A DNA stretch of 64,000 nucleotides, taken from contig NC_009374.1 in NCBI RefSeq assembly GCF_000092065.1, forward strand, positions 186,001-250,000, written 5' to 3'. Both the position numbers and the translations under genes were made by a program. Source of the stretch: Ostreococcus lucimarinus CCE9901 (Eukaryota; Chlorophyta; Mamiellophyceae; Mamiellales; Bathycoccaceae). Positions within the stretch are counted from its first letter, which is position 1. Each line of letters opens with the position of its first letter. Under the pieces are notes generated by a model. It searched no databases and was not told where the DNA came from. It saw only the letters and a list, made by a program, of their open reading frames with translations. This document shows positions 26,510-34,880 of the stretch, in pieces.

Positions 26510-28009
26510 ATGCCGCCGAAGAAGAAGCAGGACGCCGCGCCCGCGGAGGAGGAGGAGGAGGAGCTCTTGGATTACGACGACGTCGCGGACGCGGCGGAGA
26601 CCGCGGTCGCGCCGACGGACGACGGCGCGACGGACGGCAAGGACGCGGCGAAGAAGGGTTACGTCGGCATTCACAGCACCGGGTTTCGGGACTTTTTGCT
26701 CAAGCCGGAGCTGCTGCGGGCGATCGTGGATTGCGGATTCGAGCATCCGAGCGAAGGTGAGATCTCGGTTAAATTAATGGAATTAGAGCGCGCGAGAGTC
26801 GGCGAATCGCGCGCGAATCGGCGCGAATCGGCGACGAGGACGGCTCGCGGTGGGGCGAGGGCGCGAAGCGATCCCGAAGCGCGCGCGAGCGAACGTCGAG
26901 CGCGAGGACTGACTGCGAATTAACGTACGCGATTGGCAGTGCAACACGAATGCATTCCGCAAGCCATTCTCGGCATGGACGTGCTGTGCCAGGCGAAGTC
27001 TGGGATGGGGAAGACGGCCGTGTTCGTCATCACGGTTTTGCAGCAGCTCGATCCGGTGCCGGGCGAGGTCGGCGCGGTGGTGATGTGCCACACGCGCGAG
27101 CTGGCGTACCAAATTTCGCACGAGTTTGAGCGCTTTTCTACGTTTTTGGGCGACGTGACGACGGCGGTCGTTTTCGGCGGCATCCCCATCGCCCAGCAAA
27201 AGGAGCAACTTAAGTTGCAGCCTCCGAACATCGTCGTCGCGACGCCGGGTCGTTTGAAGGCGCTCGCGCAGGACGGTACCTTGAACCTCAAGAAGTGCGC
27301 GCACTTTGTGCTCGACGAGTGCGACAAGATGTTGGAAGCCGTCGACATGCGCGCCGACGTGCAGGAGATTTTCAAGATGACTCCCCACGACAAGCAGGTG
27401 ATGATGTTCACCGCGACGCTCTCCAAGGAGCTCCGCGCGCTGTGCAAGAAGTTTATGAACGATCCGATGGAGATTTTTGTCGACGACGAAACCAAACTCA
27501 CGCTGCACGGTTTGGTGCAGCACTACGTCAAGCTGGAAGAGGCGGAGAAGAACCGCAAGTTGAACGATTTGTTGGACTCTCTCATGTTCAATCAAGTCGT
27601 CATCTTCGTTTCCAGCGTGCAACGTTGCAAGGCTTTGGACAAGCTCTTGCAAGAGTGCAACTTTCCATCCATCGCCATTCACGGTTCGATGGGCCAAGAA
27701 GAGCGTTTAGCGCGCTACAAGTCGTTCAAAGATGGTGACAAGCGTATTCTTGTCGCCACCGATCTCGTCGCGCGCGGTATCGATATCGAGCGCGTGAACA
27801 TCGTCATCAACTACGACATGCCGTCCAGCGCGGATACGTATTTGCACCGCGTCGGTCGCGCCGGTCGCTTCGGCACCAAGGGTCTCGCCGTCACGTTCGT
27901 CGCCTCGTCCGAAGACACCGAGGTCTTAAGCTCTGTACACGAGCGCTTCGAAGTCGAGATCAAGGAGTTACCGGACGAGATCGATCAATCGACGTACATG
28001 CCGAGCTAA
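26510..28009 (+). CDS. UAP56: DEAD-box RNA helicase UAP56/DDX39 (Sub2)
   Basis: Two exons (26510-26756 and 26940-28009) give 438 residues. UAP56 acts in spliceosome assembly and in mRNA export as part of TREX. The Q-motif region reads [20 protein letters not shown], then across the splice [20 protein letters not shown]. Motif I is AKSGMGKT, motif II is DECD (the mark of this subfamily), and motif VI is [10 protein letters not shown]. Motif III reads TAT where the human protein has SAT, a conservative change. The acidic N-terminus ([12 protein letters not shown]) carries the LDYD UAP56-interaction motif. The length equals plant UAP56. Confidence 0.97.
26757..26939 (+). other. Intron of UAP56 (183 bp)
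   Basis: Donor GTGAGA at 26757, acceptor GGCAG ending at 26939, ACTGAC at 26908-26913. It splits the Val codon of HPSEVQHE. Confidence 0.93.
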
Positions 28010-28246
28010 TACGCGACGCGAATCTCGTCGTCTCGAAGACGCTCGGCCCGAGCCGCCCTCGCCTTCGAGACGCCTCTCGTACGGCGCGTTGAAACAAAAA
28101 CAAAACAACTTACAGAAATTACAGAAAACTTTCACACCCGCGCGCGTTTGATCGATCCCCGCGCCCGCGCGAAGCAGTCGCCGATTCGCTTCGCCTCCGC
28201 TCCGTCTCAACACCCTGCGCCCTGCGCCACAGATCGCCTCGCCGCG

Positions 28247-29752
28247 ATGGCGCCCATCGACGCGCGCGACGCGCGCGACGACGTCGCCGCGCCGCACTCG
28301 ATCATTCGAAGAGTGCTCGCCGCCGCGTCGTCTCCCGCATCGCGCGCGCGCGACGACGAACGCGCGTCGTTTTCGACGTCGCGCCAACACCTAGGACTCG
28401 GCTACGGCGCTGAAGACGACGCGGACGACGGGGGAAGCGACGTCGACGGGTTCCACGACGCGAGCGACGTCGTGATGTTCGCGTCCGACGCGAGCGACGC
28501 CGAGCGCGGGTCCGGGACGGCGATGACGACGCGGGAACGCACGACGACGCGGGCGCGCGGGCCGAGCCGAGCGCTCAGAGCGGGCGCGGGCGCGGCGGTG
28601 GGATCAGTGCTCGTTCTCGCCGCGATCGTCGGCTCGCGCCCGCGAGGAACGACGAGTGAGGTTGCGCTTTCGGTGGCGGACGAGGCCGACGCGCGCGAGG
28701 GATGGGAGCGAAGCGACGCGAGCTCGAGGGCGTCGGCGCCGGGCGGTTGGCGTTTGCCTGCGAATTACGTGCGTTCAGAAGCCTGGCGCACGAGCGAGTA
28801 CGCGTCGTTAGAGACTCAAAGGGACTATGTCATGTCTTCGCTCGGACGGTTTTTCGGGTTGAGCGGGCGTTTAGGCTCGGATTCCGCGTCTTGGAATCCG
28901 ACGACTGTGATTCTGGCAGACGGCGCGACGCTGCCAAAGGATTTCGACGTTCGCGAAAAGTGGCCCAAGTGCGCGGCGCTCGTGAGCGAAGCACTGGATC
29001 AGGGCGAGTGCGGTAGCTGTTGGGCAGTCGCGCCGGCGAAAGTCATGGCCGACCGTTTGTGCATCGCGACGAACGGGGCGGTGGCGTCGCACCTGTCGGC
29101 GATGCAGTTGTTGTCGTGCGGCAAGCTCGAAAACGGAACCTTCGACGCGGGTTCGACTTACAGTGGTAGCTGTGACGGTGGATTCCCGAACGAAGCCTAC
29201 GAAAAGGCTCGAACGAGCGGTATCGTCTCGGGTGGTTTGTTCGGTGACGACAAGACGTGCATGCCATACGCGTTCGCGCCGTGCCAACATCCATGCAACC
29301 CGAACCACGTCGCGCAATGCCCGACGACGTGTCGAAATAAGAACGTGAATTTGAGCTCTCAGCGCTACGAGGTTACTTCGCTCGTGACGTGCGGCACGAA
29401 TGATTTCAATTGTATGGCGCTCGAATTGTTCTACCACGGTCCGGTGTCTTCGTACGTCGGGGACGTATTCGACGAATTTTACAAGTATAAATCGGGCGTG
29501 TACTCGCTGTCAAAGGACGTCGCCGCGCGAGGGGAAAACCACGGCGGGCACGTCATGGAGGTTATCGGCTGGGGAACGACGGAGAGCGGCACGCGGTATT
29601 GGAAAGTGTACAACTCGTGGTTGAATTGGGGTGATCAAGGGTACGGAAAAATCGCGGTCGGCGAATTAAGCATTGGCGAATCCATCGAAGCGGTGAGGAT
29701 GTCCACGACGTCGGGCGCGGCGGCGACGACGAGCGAAACGCGGAGTAGTTAG
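28247..29752 (+). CDS. Membrane-anchored cathepsin B-like cysteine protease
   Basis: This 501-residue protein belongs to the papain (C1) family. The catalytic Cys is in DQGECGSCWAVAP (about 257), the His in ENHGGHVMEVIGWG (about 434) and the Asn in VYNSWLNWGDQGYGK (about 454). CQHPCNPNHVAQCPTTC resembles the occluding loop of cathepsin B, which suggests carboxydipeptidase-type activity. Unlike ordinary cathepsins it has no N-terminal signal peptide. Instead ~105 charged residues precede one hydrophobic segment (GAGAAVGSVLVLAAIVG, about 110-126), so it is likely a type II membrane protein with the protease in the lumen. Residues 130-225 are a probable propeptide. The ATG at 28247 is used; an upstream in-frame ATG at 28148 is possible. 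Confidence 0.9.
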   Translation: MAPIDARDARDDVAAPHSIIRRVLAAASSPASRARDDERASFSTSRQHLGLGYGAEDDADDGGSDVDGFHDASDVVMFASDASDAERGSGTAMTTRERTTTRARGPSRALRAGAGAAVGSVLVLAAIVGSRPRGTTSEVALSVADEADAREGWERSDASSRASAPGGWRLPANYVRSEAWRTSEYASLETQRDYVMSSLGRFFGLSGRLGSDSASWNPTTVILADGATLPKDFDVREKWPKCAALVSEALDQGECGSCWAVAPAKVMADRLCIATNGAVASHLSAMQLLSCGKLENGTFDAGSTYSGSCDGGFPNEAYEKARTSGIVSGGLFGDDKTCMPYAFAPCQHPCNPNHVAQCPTTCRNKNVNLSSQRYEVTSLVTCGTNDFNCMALELFYHGPVSSYVGDVFDEFYKYKSGVYSLSKDVAARGENHGGHVMEVIGWGTTESGTRYWKVYNSWLNWGDQGYGKIAVGELSIGESIEAVRMSTTSGAAATTSETRSS

Positions 29753-29757
29753 CAGCA

Positions 29758-29762
29758 TGTAA
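29758..29762 (+). promoter_or_regulatory. Possible TGTAA polyadenylation signal
   Basis: TGTAA begins 6 bases after the protease stop, inside the 68-base convergent gap. It is close to the stop for a poly(A) signal, so this is weak. Confidence 0.2.
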
Positions 29763-29820
29763 CACTACTAGTACAGTAAAAGAATGACACTACGTAATGG
29801 TAGGCGCACCACGAAACCAA

Positions 29821-31131
29821 TTAAACCAAGAAGACGGTGTCCTTCAACTTTTGGACCTTGACGGAGAAGTTTTCCGCGTTGTTCAGTCGTTCCATCAAGA
29901 CGTGGCCCATGCACGCGCTCGGCGTGAAGCAACCACCGCTTCCCTCTTTCGCGAAATCCAAACGCGCGCGCTCTTCGGGAATGGCCAGGCAAAGCGCGGC
30001 TTCGCACGCGAGCGCCGCGGTGCCTTTATAACCCGGATCAGCCTTGATGAACTCGAACTCGCAGCAATACGAATCGACCGCCTCGCCCTTTGCGTCTCTA
30101 CCGTTCGCCACGACGTAGACGTGCGAAAATCCGTTCTCGCGCGTATCTTCGCTCGGACCTTCGCCTTGTTTCGGGAGTATCGTCTTTCGCATGAGCCAGC
30201 GCAGCGGAGGCACGACGAACGCCGCGCCGAACGCGCCCAACGTCAACGTGCCGAGAATCGCGTTCTTTTTCGACGCGCACAAATCGGATTCGTCGTACCT
30301 AAAGTTCTTCCCATAGCGCTCCGGATTCAGCGCGTACGACCGCGCGACGACTTTCGCGTTTATCCCCGCCATGATGCTCGGCATCGTCCATCGCTTCGTG
30401 TCCTCGTCGAACGCCCACGTCCCCTGCGGCGACGGCCATCGCTTCGCCGCTTCGACGTCCGGTTTATCCGCCCACCCCCCCGCGCACTTCGCGAAGAAAT
30501 GCGGATCCCCCATCCCGCGCGTCTCGCTCTTCGGCTTCGCCACGACGTTCGCCGCGCTCGCGATCGTCCCTCCCGACACGCCTCCCCTCGATCGTCCCGC
30601 GTGTCCTCTCGCGACGTCGATCTCCGCCGCGCCGCCGCGCTTCATCGTCGCCTCGCTCGCCAACGCCGTTCCCAGATCCCACGGCACGCTATCGTACCCC
30701 ACGCACGACACCAGCGCGCACCCCCTCGCCTTCGCCCTCTCGTGACACGTCTCCACCACGTCCCTGACGAACTGCGGCTCCCCCGTGATGTCGCAGTAAT
30801 CCGTCCCCGCGTCCGCGCAGCTCGCCGCGAGCGCGCGCGCCGCGTCCGCGTCGTACGGCCCCGCGAACGTCAGCACCGTCCGCGCGCGCCGCACCATCGC
30901 CTCGCGACTCGCCGCGTCGCGCGCGACGACGGTCGGGAACGTCACCCCGCGCGCATCGCGCGTCGCGTCCGCGCGCGCGCGTATTTTCGCCGCGTCGCGT
31001 CCCGCGATGGCGATCGACAGGTGCGGGTACTTGCGCGCGAGGTAATCCACCGCGAGCGCGCCCGTGAACCCGTTGGCGCCGTAGACGATCAGGTCGAACT
31101 CGCGCGTCGCGCGCGCCGCGACCGTCGCCAT
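29821..31131 (-). CDS. SCCPDH: Saccharopine dehydrogenase-like oxidoreductase
   Basis: This 436-residue protein resembles SCCPDH and the trans-acting enoyl reductase family. The N-terminal Rossmann motif is FDLIVYGANGFTGALAVDYL, followed by LSIAIAGRDAAKI. Further family blocks are TVLTFAGPYDADAARALAAS, then AGTDYCDITGEPQFV, then VSCVGYDSVPWDLG. One or two hydrophobic segments near 285-305 (AILGTLTLGAFGAAFVVPPL) suggest membrane or lipid-droplet association. The C-terminal block GGCFTPSACMGHVLMERL is conserved. The substrate is unknown, and the family name does not imply lysine metabolism. The start at 31131 directly precedes the Rossmann fold. It is divergent from ELP4, with 97 bases between starts. 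Confidence 0.9.
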   Translation of the reverse strand: MATVAARATREFDLIVYGANGFTGALAVDYLARKYPHLSIAIAGRDAAKIRARADATRDARGVTFPTVVARDAASREAMVRRARTVLTFAGPYDADAARALAASCADAGTDYCDITGEPQFVRDVVETCHERAKARGCALVSCVGYDSVPWDLGTALASEATMKRGGAAEIDVARGHAGRSRGGVSGGTIASAANVVAKPKSETRGMGDPHFFAKCAGGWADKPDVEAAKRWPSPQGTWAFDEDTKRWTMPSIMAGINAKVVARSYALNPERYGKNFRYDESDLCASKKNAILGTLTLGAFGAAFVVPPLRWLMRKTILPKQGEGPSEDTRENGFSHVYVVANGRDAKGEAVDSYCCEFEFIKADPGYKGTAALACEAALCLAIPEERARLDFAKEGSGGCFTPSACMGHVLMERLNNAENFSVKVQKLKDTVFLV

Positions 31132-31228
31132 CGAACGCGCCCGCGCGCGCGTCGTCGCGCGTCGATGAGTGCCGACGACGACGCACGCGCGGCGTCGCGC
31201 GACATCGCGACGCCGTCGTCGACGCGCG

Positions 31229-32533
31229 ATGGCGTCGAGCTTCGTGCGGCGCGGGCGCAGGTACAGGGACGCGCCCGCGTCGCGCGCGCGCGCGCCCGCG
31301 TCGAATGGCGACGGCGACGACGCGAATCGCGACGGCGACGACGCGAATCGCGACGAAAGGCGCGCGCGCGCGTCGAATCGCGACGGCGACGACGCGAATC
31401 GCGAGGGCGACGACGCGAATCGCGACGGCGCGGGCGTCGCGGGCGCGCGCGCGGGGCCGCACGGGCGCGCGCTCGTCTCGAGCGGGCACGGCGACGCGGA
31501 CGCGCTGCTGGGCGGCGGCCACGCGCTCGGGTCGCTCGCGGCGTGCGCGAGCGACGGCGCGAGCGCGCACGCGGAGGCGCTGTTCGGCGCGTGCTTCGTC
31601 GCGGAGGGCGCGGCGACGGCGCGGCATCGAACGTGCTGGGTGCGCGCGGGACGGGAGGGGCGGGCGGAGGCGACGCGGACGCTGCCGAGACGCGTCGTCG
31701 AGCGAGAGGGGGAGAGCGCGACGACGACGGACGATCGGGCGAGCGAGGCGAGCGAGGCGAGCGATGGGTTGCGAATCGCGTGGCAGTATCGACGATACCT
31801 GAGAGAGGGAAGGAACTTGGACGATTCCGGCGTCGGCGCGGCGCGCGCGACGACGACGGCGAGGACGACGAAGAAACGGAATTTGCGCGCGCCGGACGTG
31901 TGCCAGACGTACGATTGGACGAGGGAGGAGGATGAGGCGACGCTGCGGGACGCGGACGTTTCGTTCGAACGCTTCGGCGGCGATGAGGGCGACGGCGAGG
32001 GCGAGACGGACGCGTGGGCGCGATGTTTTGAGTTCGTGGAGACGTTCGTGCGCGGGTTGAGGGATGAGGAGGTCGGGCGCGTGTTGGTGCAGCCGGAGAC
32101 GCCGCGAGACGAAGGCGAGTGGGCCGCGTGCGCGAGGCTCGCGCGCGCGCTCAAGGGGTTGGTGCGCGAAACGAACGTCGCGTGCGTGATGATTCTTCCT
32201 CTCGCGCTCGCGCCGGCGCGATGGGGCGCGATGATTCGTCACGTCGCGGATTGCGCGATCGACGTGCAGCCGCTCGAAGGTCCGACGAGTGAGATCGAGT
32301 CGCTGTTACCCGAGCCGCACCTGTGCGTCGGGCTCGTCGCCGTTCGCAAACTTCAATTTCAAGGCGGCGTGGTGTCGCCGTTGACGCGCATGGATCGCGT
32401 GTATGCGTTACAGATGCGGAGAAAGCGCATGGCGATCAAACCGCTGCAGATTCGTCCGGAGGAGGAAAGGAAAAAGAGTGGCGGCGAGTCGGCGTGCGGC
32501 GCCGTCGAAGGCGTCGGTCTGGACGACTTTTAG
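31229..32533 (+). CDS. ELP4: Elongator complex protein 4
   Basis: This 434-residue protein resembles ELP4 (PAXNEB), part of the Elp4-5-6 ring of Elongator, needed for wobble-uridine modification of tRNA. Supporting blocks are LVSSGHGDADALLGGGHALG near the start of the RecA-like fold, LRIAWQYRRYLREGR, QTYDWTREED, and WGAMIRHVADCAIDVQPLEG followed by LVAVRKLQFQGGVVSPLTRM near the end. The classical P-loop is absent, as usual for ELP4. Residues about 28-65 are a low-complexity insert containing four DGDDANR/EGDDANR heptads, coded by near-identical 21-bp units. The C-terminal 30 residues are not conserved. It is convergent with the next gene, 41 bases apart. Confidence 0.85.
   Translation: MASSFVRRGRRYRDAPASRARAPASNGDGDDANRDGDDANRDERRARASNRDGDDANREGDDANRDGAGVAGARAGPHGRALVSSGHGDADALLGGGHALGSLAACASDGASAHAEALFGACFVAEGAATARHRTCWVRAGREGRAEATRTLPRRVVEREGESATTTDDRASEASEASDGLRIAWQYRRYLREGRNLDDSGVGAARATTTARTTKKRNLRAPDVCQTYDWTREEDEATLRDADVSFERFGGDEGDGEGETDAWARCFEFVETFVRGLRDEEVGRVLVQPETPRDEGEWAACARLARALKGLVRETNVACVMILPLALAPARWGAMIRHVADCAIDVQPLEGPTSEIESLLPEPHLCVGLVAVRKLQFQGGVVSPLTRMDRVYALQMRRKRMAIKPLQIRPEEERKKSGGESACGAVEGVGLDDF
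31310..31423 (+). repeat. 21-bp coding repeats in ELP4
   Basis: Four 21-bp units (GACGGCGACGACGCGAATCGC and one variant with GAG) lie at 31310-31330, 31331-31351, 31382-31402 and 31403-31423. Each encodes Asp/Glu-Gly-Asp-Asp-Ala-Asn-Arg. A 30-base spacer splits the pairs. Confidence 0.95.
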
Positions 32534-32574
32534 CTCGTAGAATTAGTGTCTGTCATGATGGATCAGTGACATTA

Positions 32575-34722
32575 TTACAGTTTGGCTTCCATGTTCAACG
32601 ACTTGATGGACGAAGGCGTGATCGTCGCTTCCAGAGCGGCGATGATGAAAATATGGGCGACGAGAAACGAGGCGGCTGTCGCTAAACACGCCGCGGCGGT
32701 GTCGAGAACGCTCACGGGCGTCATCCAAAATTGCATGCTGCGGTAAAACGCCGTCATGATGCTCGGTCTAGAATACGTGATCATTCGCACGCTCGACCGT
32801 TTCGTCGTCGCGACTTCGACGATCTGTTCGTCTTCGTCGACTTCGTCTGCTTCTTCTTCGACCATTTCTTCGTCTTGCTCCGTCAAAACTTCCACTTCGT
32901 CGTCGTCATCGTCGTCGTCGATTTCCTCCTCCGACGTGTTCCCACTCGTCGGACTCGGAATATACGTGCGAAGTTCGAAACGCTTGGCGGGGGTAAAGTT
33001 CACCCCTTTCTTTTTCACAGATTTCGCCGCGGCGTGTCTCAGTGCGGATGGCGGCGGATTTTTCAGCGCCGATTGCAGCGCGCTTGCCGGCGACTGTCGT
33101 CGCACCTGCACTTTCGTGGGCGGCGTGACATTCTCCGTCTCTTCGATCGCCTTCGTACCTAAAATATCCAAAAGATACATCCGCGCATCGTCGTCGCAAA
33201 TGTACAGCACGTCGTCTCTGCCACCGTCGAGGAAGAGCTGAATCGTCGCGAATTCCGTCGACGTGATGCCCCACCGCGAGCCACCGTCGAGGATGCTCTC
33301 GTGAATCTCTTTCGCGCATTCCAAATTGATTCGACCGATGCGCTCCATGCAGTCATCTGCAATCTCACACGCCTTTTCGTCGTATCTCTGACGGTCGATG
33401 TAACGATAAAACTTGGGTCGAACGAGTTTCCTAACGTGCGCCAAAACTCCGCCGGCGGCGTTCCCGCGCGCTTCGCTTACAGCCGCGACCCGCTCGATTT
33501 CGGCGTCTTCTCGTTTACTCCGCTCATTCACGACTAAATCTTTGAGATACTTCATCGCCGCGGCGTCTGTGACGTATGAATAGTCAGCGCGACCGCCTTC
33601 GATGATCATCTCAATCGTGCGAAGCTCGATATCAGTGATGCCCCAATGCGAGCCGCCATCTTCGATGCTGGCGTGGATCGCTTTCGCGCACGCCAATCCG
33701 ATCTTGCCTTGAGTTTGCGTCGCGACATCGGCAATGTGACATGCGTTCTCGTCGTACTTGACCCCGTCAATCGTCCTATACTGCGCTTGGCGCGCGAAAT
33801 TACTCAGCCTCTGCAGTGCGGCGGCGACTTTTCGCCGCTTCACCGTCGGCAAGAGTATCTCTGGCCCGAGGCTCTCTTCGTCCGCAATCAACGCGCCCAG
33901 GTGCTTTCGCGCGGCTGCATCGACTTGGAACGTATAATGCCCATCCACGCCACCCTCTACGATCATTCGAAGCGTCTGCAATCCCGCAGGTGTGATTCCA
34001 TACCTCGACCCCGTCGCCTTGACACTCAGCTCCACAGCCCGCGCGCACATTGAATCTACCTTGCCCTTCTTCTTCAAGCTCTCATCCACGATCGCGCACG
34101 CCGCTCGATCATATGACACACCATCGATTACTCTCAACTCCTTCGACGTGCTCCGCGTGGTCGCCAAGGTCACGCGCCGCATCAGACGCTCCGTCACCGT
34201 CAATCGTCTTCGCTTCGCCGCGCGTTCGCCGCGCGGCGACGTCCCGCCCCGTCTCTCTCTCTCCTCCGACGCCGCTTCTTCCCCGTCCTCCACATCGCTC
34301 CCATCCTCAAATCGCGTCGACAAATTCCGTTTCGTGCCGCTCTTTCTCGCGCTACTTCGTTCTCCACCATCCTCGCCTTCGCCGAACGCGCTCGAAATTC
34401 GCGCCGTCAACCACCGCGCGGCGTCGTCCTCCACCTTCACCACGCCTCCAGCGCCCCTTCCGCCACCGTTCGCGATCGCCGTCAGCGTCGCCGCGACATT
34501 CGGTTCGCGGTTCGTTTTCGCGAGCTCCCACAGCGCCTCCGCGCGCTCGAGCGTGAGCGGGGACTTGGTTCTTTTCGATTTTTGTCCCGAAGTCAAGATT
34601 TGTAACAGACTCTGCACGACATCGTCGTTGTATTTCGGCGTCGACGGGCGTCCGCGCGCGGGCGACGCTTTGCGCGCGGGCGAGCGAGGGGTTTTACGCG
34701 TCGTCGGCGCGCGCGCGGGCAT
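32575..34722 (-). CDS. Unrecognised protein with three ~90-residue repeats and a C-terminal hydrophobic segment
   Basis: This 715-residue protein has a Lys/Arg/Pro-rich N-terminus like a nuclear DNA-binding tail. Residues about 25-95 (VVQSLLQILTSGQKSKR, then TLERAEALWELAKTNREPNV) look like a small helical domain. Three repeats lie at about 194-285, 314-400 and 437-520. Their shared pattern is (Y/L)RxIDGVxYDxxACxIxD, then GKIxxxCAKxIHxSIxDGG, then SxWGITxxELxTIxMIIEGG and a YL-containing end. Repeats 2 and 3 are the closest pair. An Asp/Glu-rich stretch spans about 590-630. Near the end is one long hydrophobic segment (LDTAAACLATAASFLVAHIF, about 675-700), so it may be tail-anchored, for example at the nuclear envelope. 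I recognise no family. Confidence 0.88.
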   Translation of the reverse strand: MPARAPTTRKTPRSPARKASPARGRPSTPKYNDDVVQSLLQILTSGQKSKRTKSPLTLERAEALWELAKTNREPNVAATLTAIANGGGRGAGGVVKVEDDAARWLTARISSAFGEGEDGGERSSARKSGTKRNLSTRFEDGSDVEDGEEAASEERERRGGTSPRGERAAKRRRLTVTERLMRRVTLATTRSTSKELRVIDGVSYDRAACAIVDESLKKKGKVDSMCARAVELSVKATGSRYGITPAGLQTLRMIVEGGVDGHYTFQVDAAARKHLGALIADEESLGPEILLPTVKRRKVAAALQRLSNFARQAQYRTIDGVKYDENACHIADVATQTQGKIGLACAKAIHASIEDGGSHWGITDIELRTIEMIIEGGRADYSYVTDAAAMKYLKDLVVNERSKREDAEIERVAAVSEARGNAAGGVLAHVRKLVRPKFYRYIDRQRYDEKACEIADDCMERIGRINLECAKEIHESILDGGSRWGITSTEFATIQLFLDGGRDDVLYICDDDARMYLLDILGTKAIEETENVTPPTKVQVRRQSPASALQSALKNPPPSALRHAAAKSVKKKGVNFTPAKRFELRTYIPSPTSGNTSEEEIDDDDDDDEVEVLTEQDEEMVEEEADEVDEDEQIVEVATTKRSSVRMITYSRPSIMTAFYRSMQFWMTPVSVLDTAAACLATAASFLVAHIFIIAALEATITPSSIKSLNMEAKL

Positions 34723-34880
34723 GACGGCGCGCGCGGCGCGGTGTGCGGGCGCGGATGTCGGTTGTCTGGCGCAAACGGACGTTTGAAAATTTCAGAAACT
34801 TGGAACGACTGATGAAATGTTTGTTGTCTCTAATTACGCGCTAAGACTACGAGGGTGACCCGGGACGACCTGGGCGGGAT

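Noticed and set aside
29797-31935. Long plus-strand open frame of about 710 codons
   Set aside because: It is antisense to the saccharopine dehydrogenase-like gene and then out of frame with ELP4; composition is almost entirely Arg/Ala.
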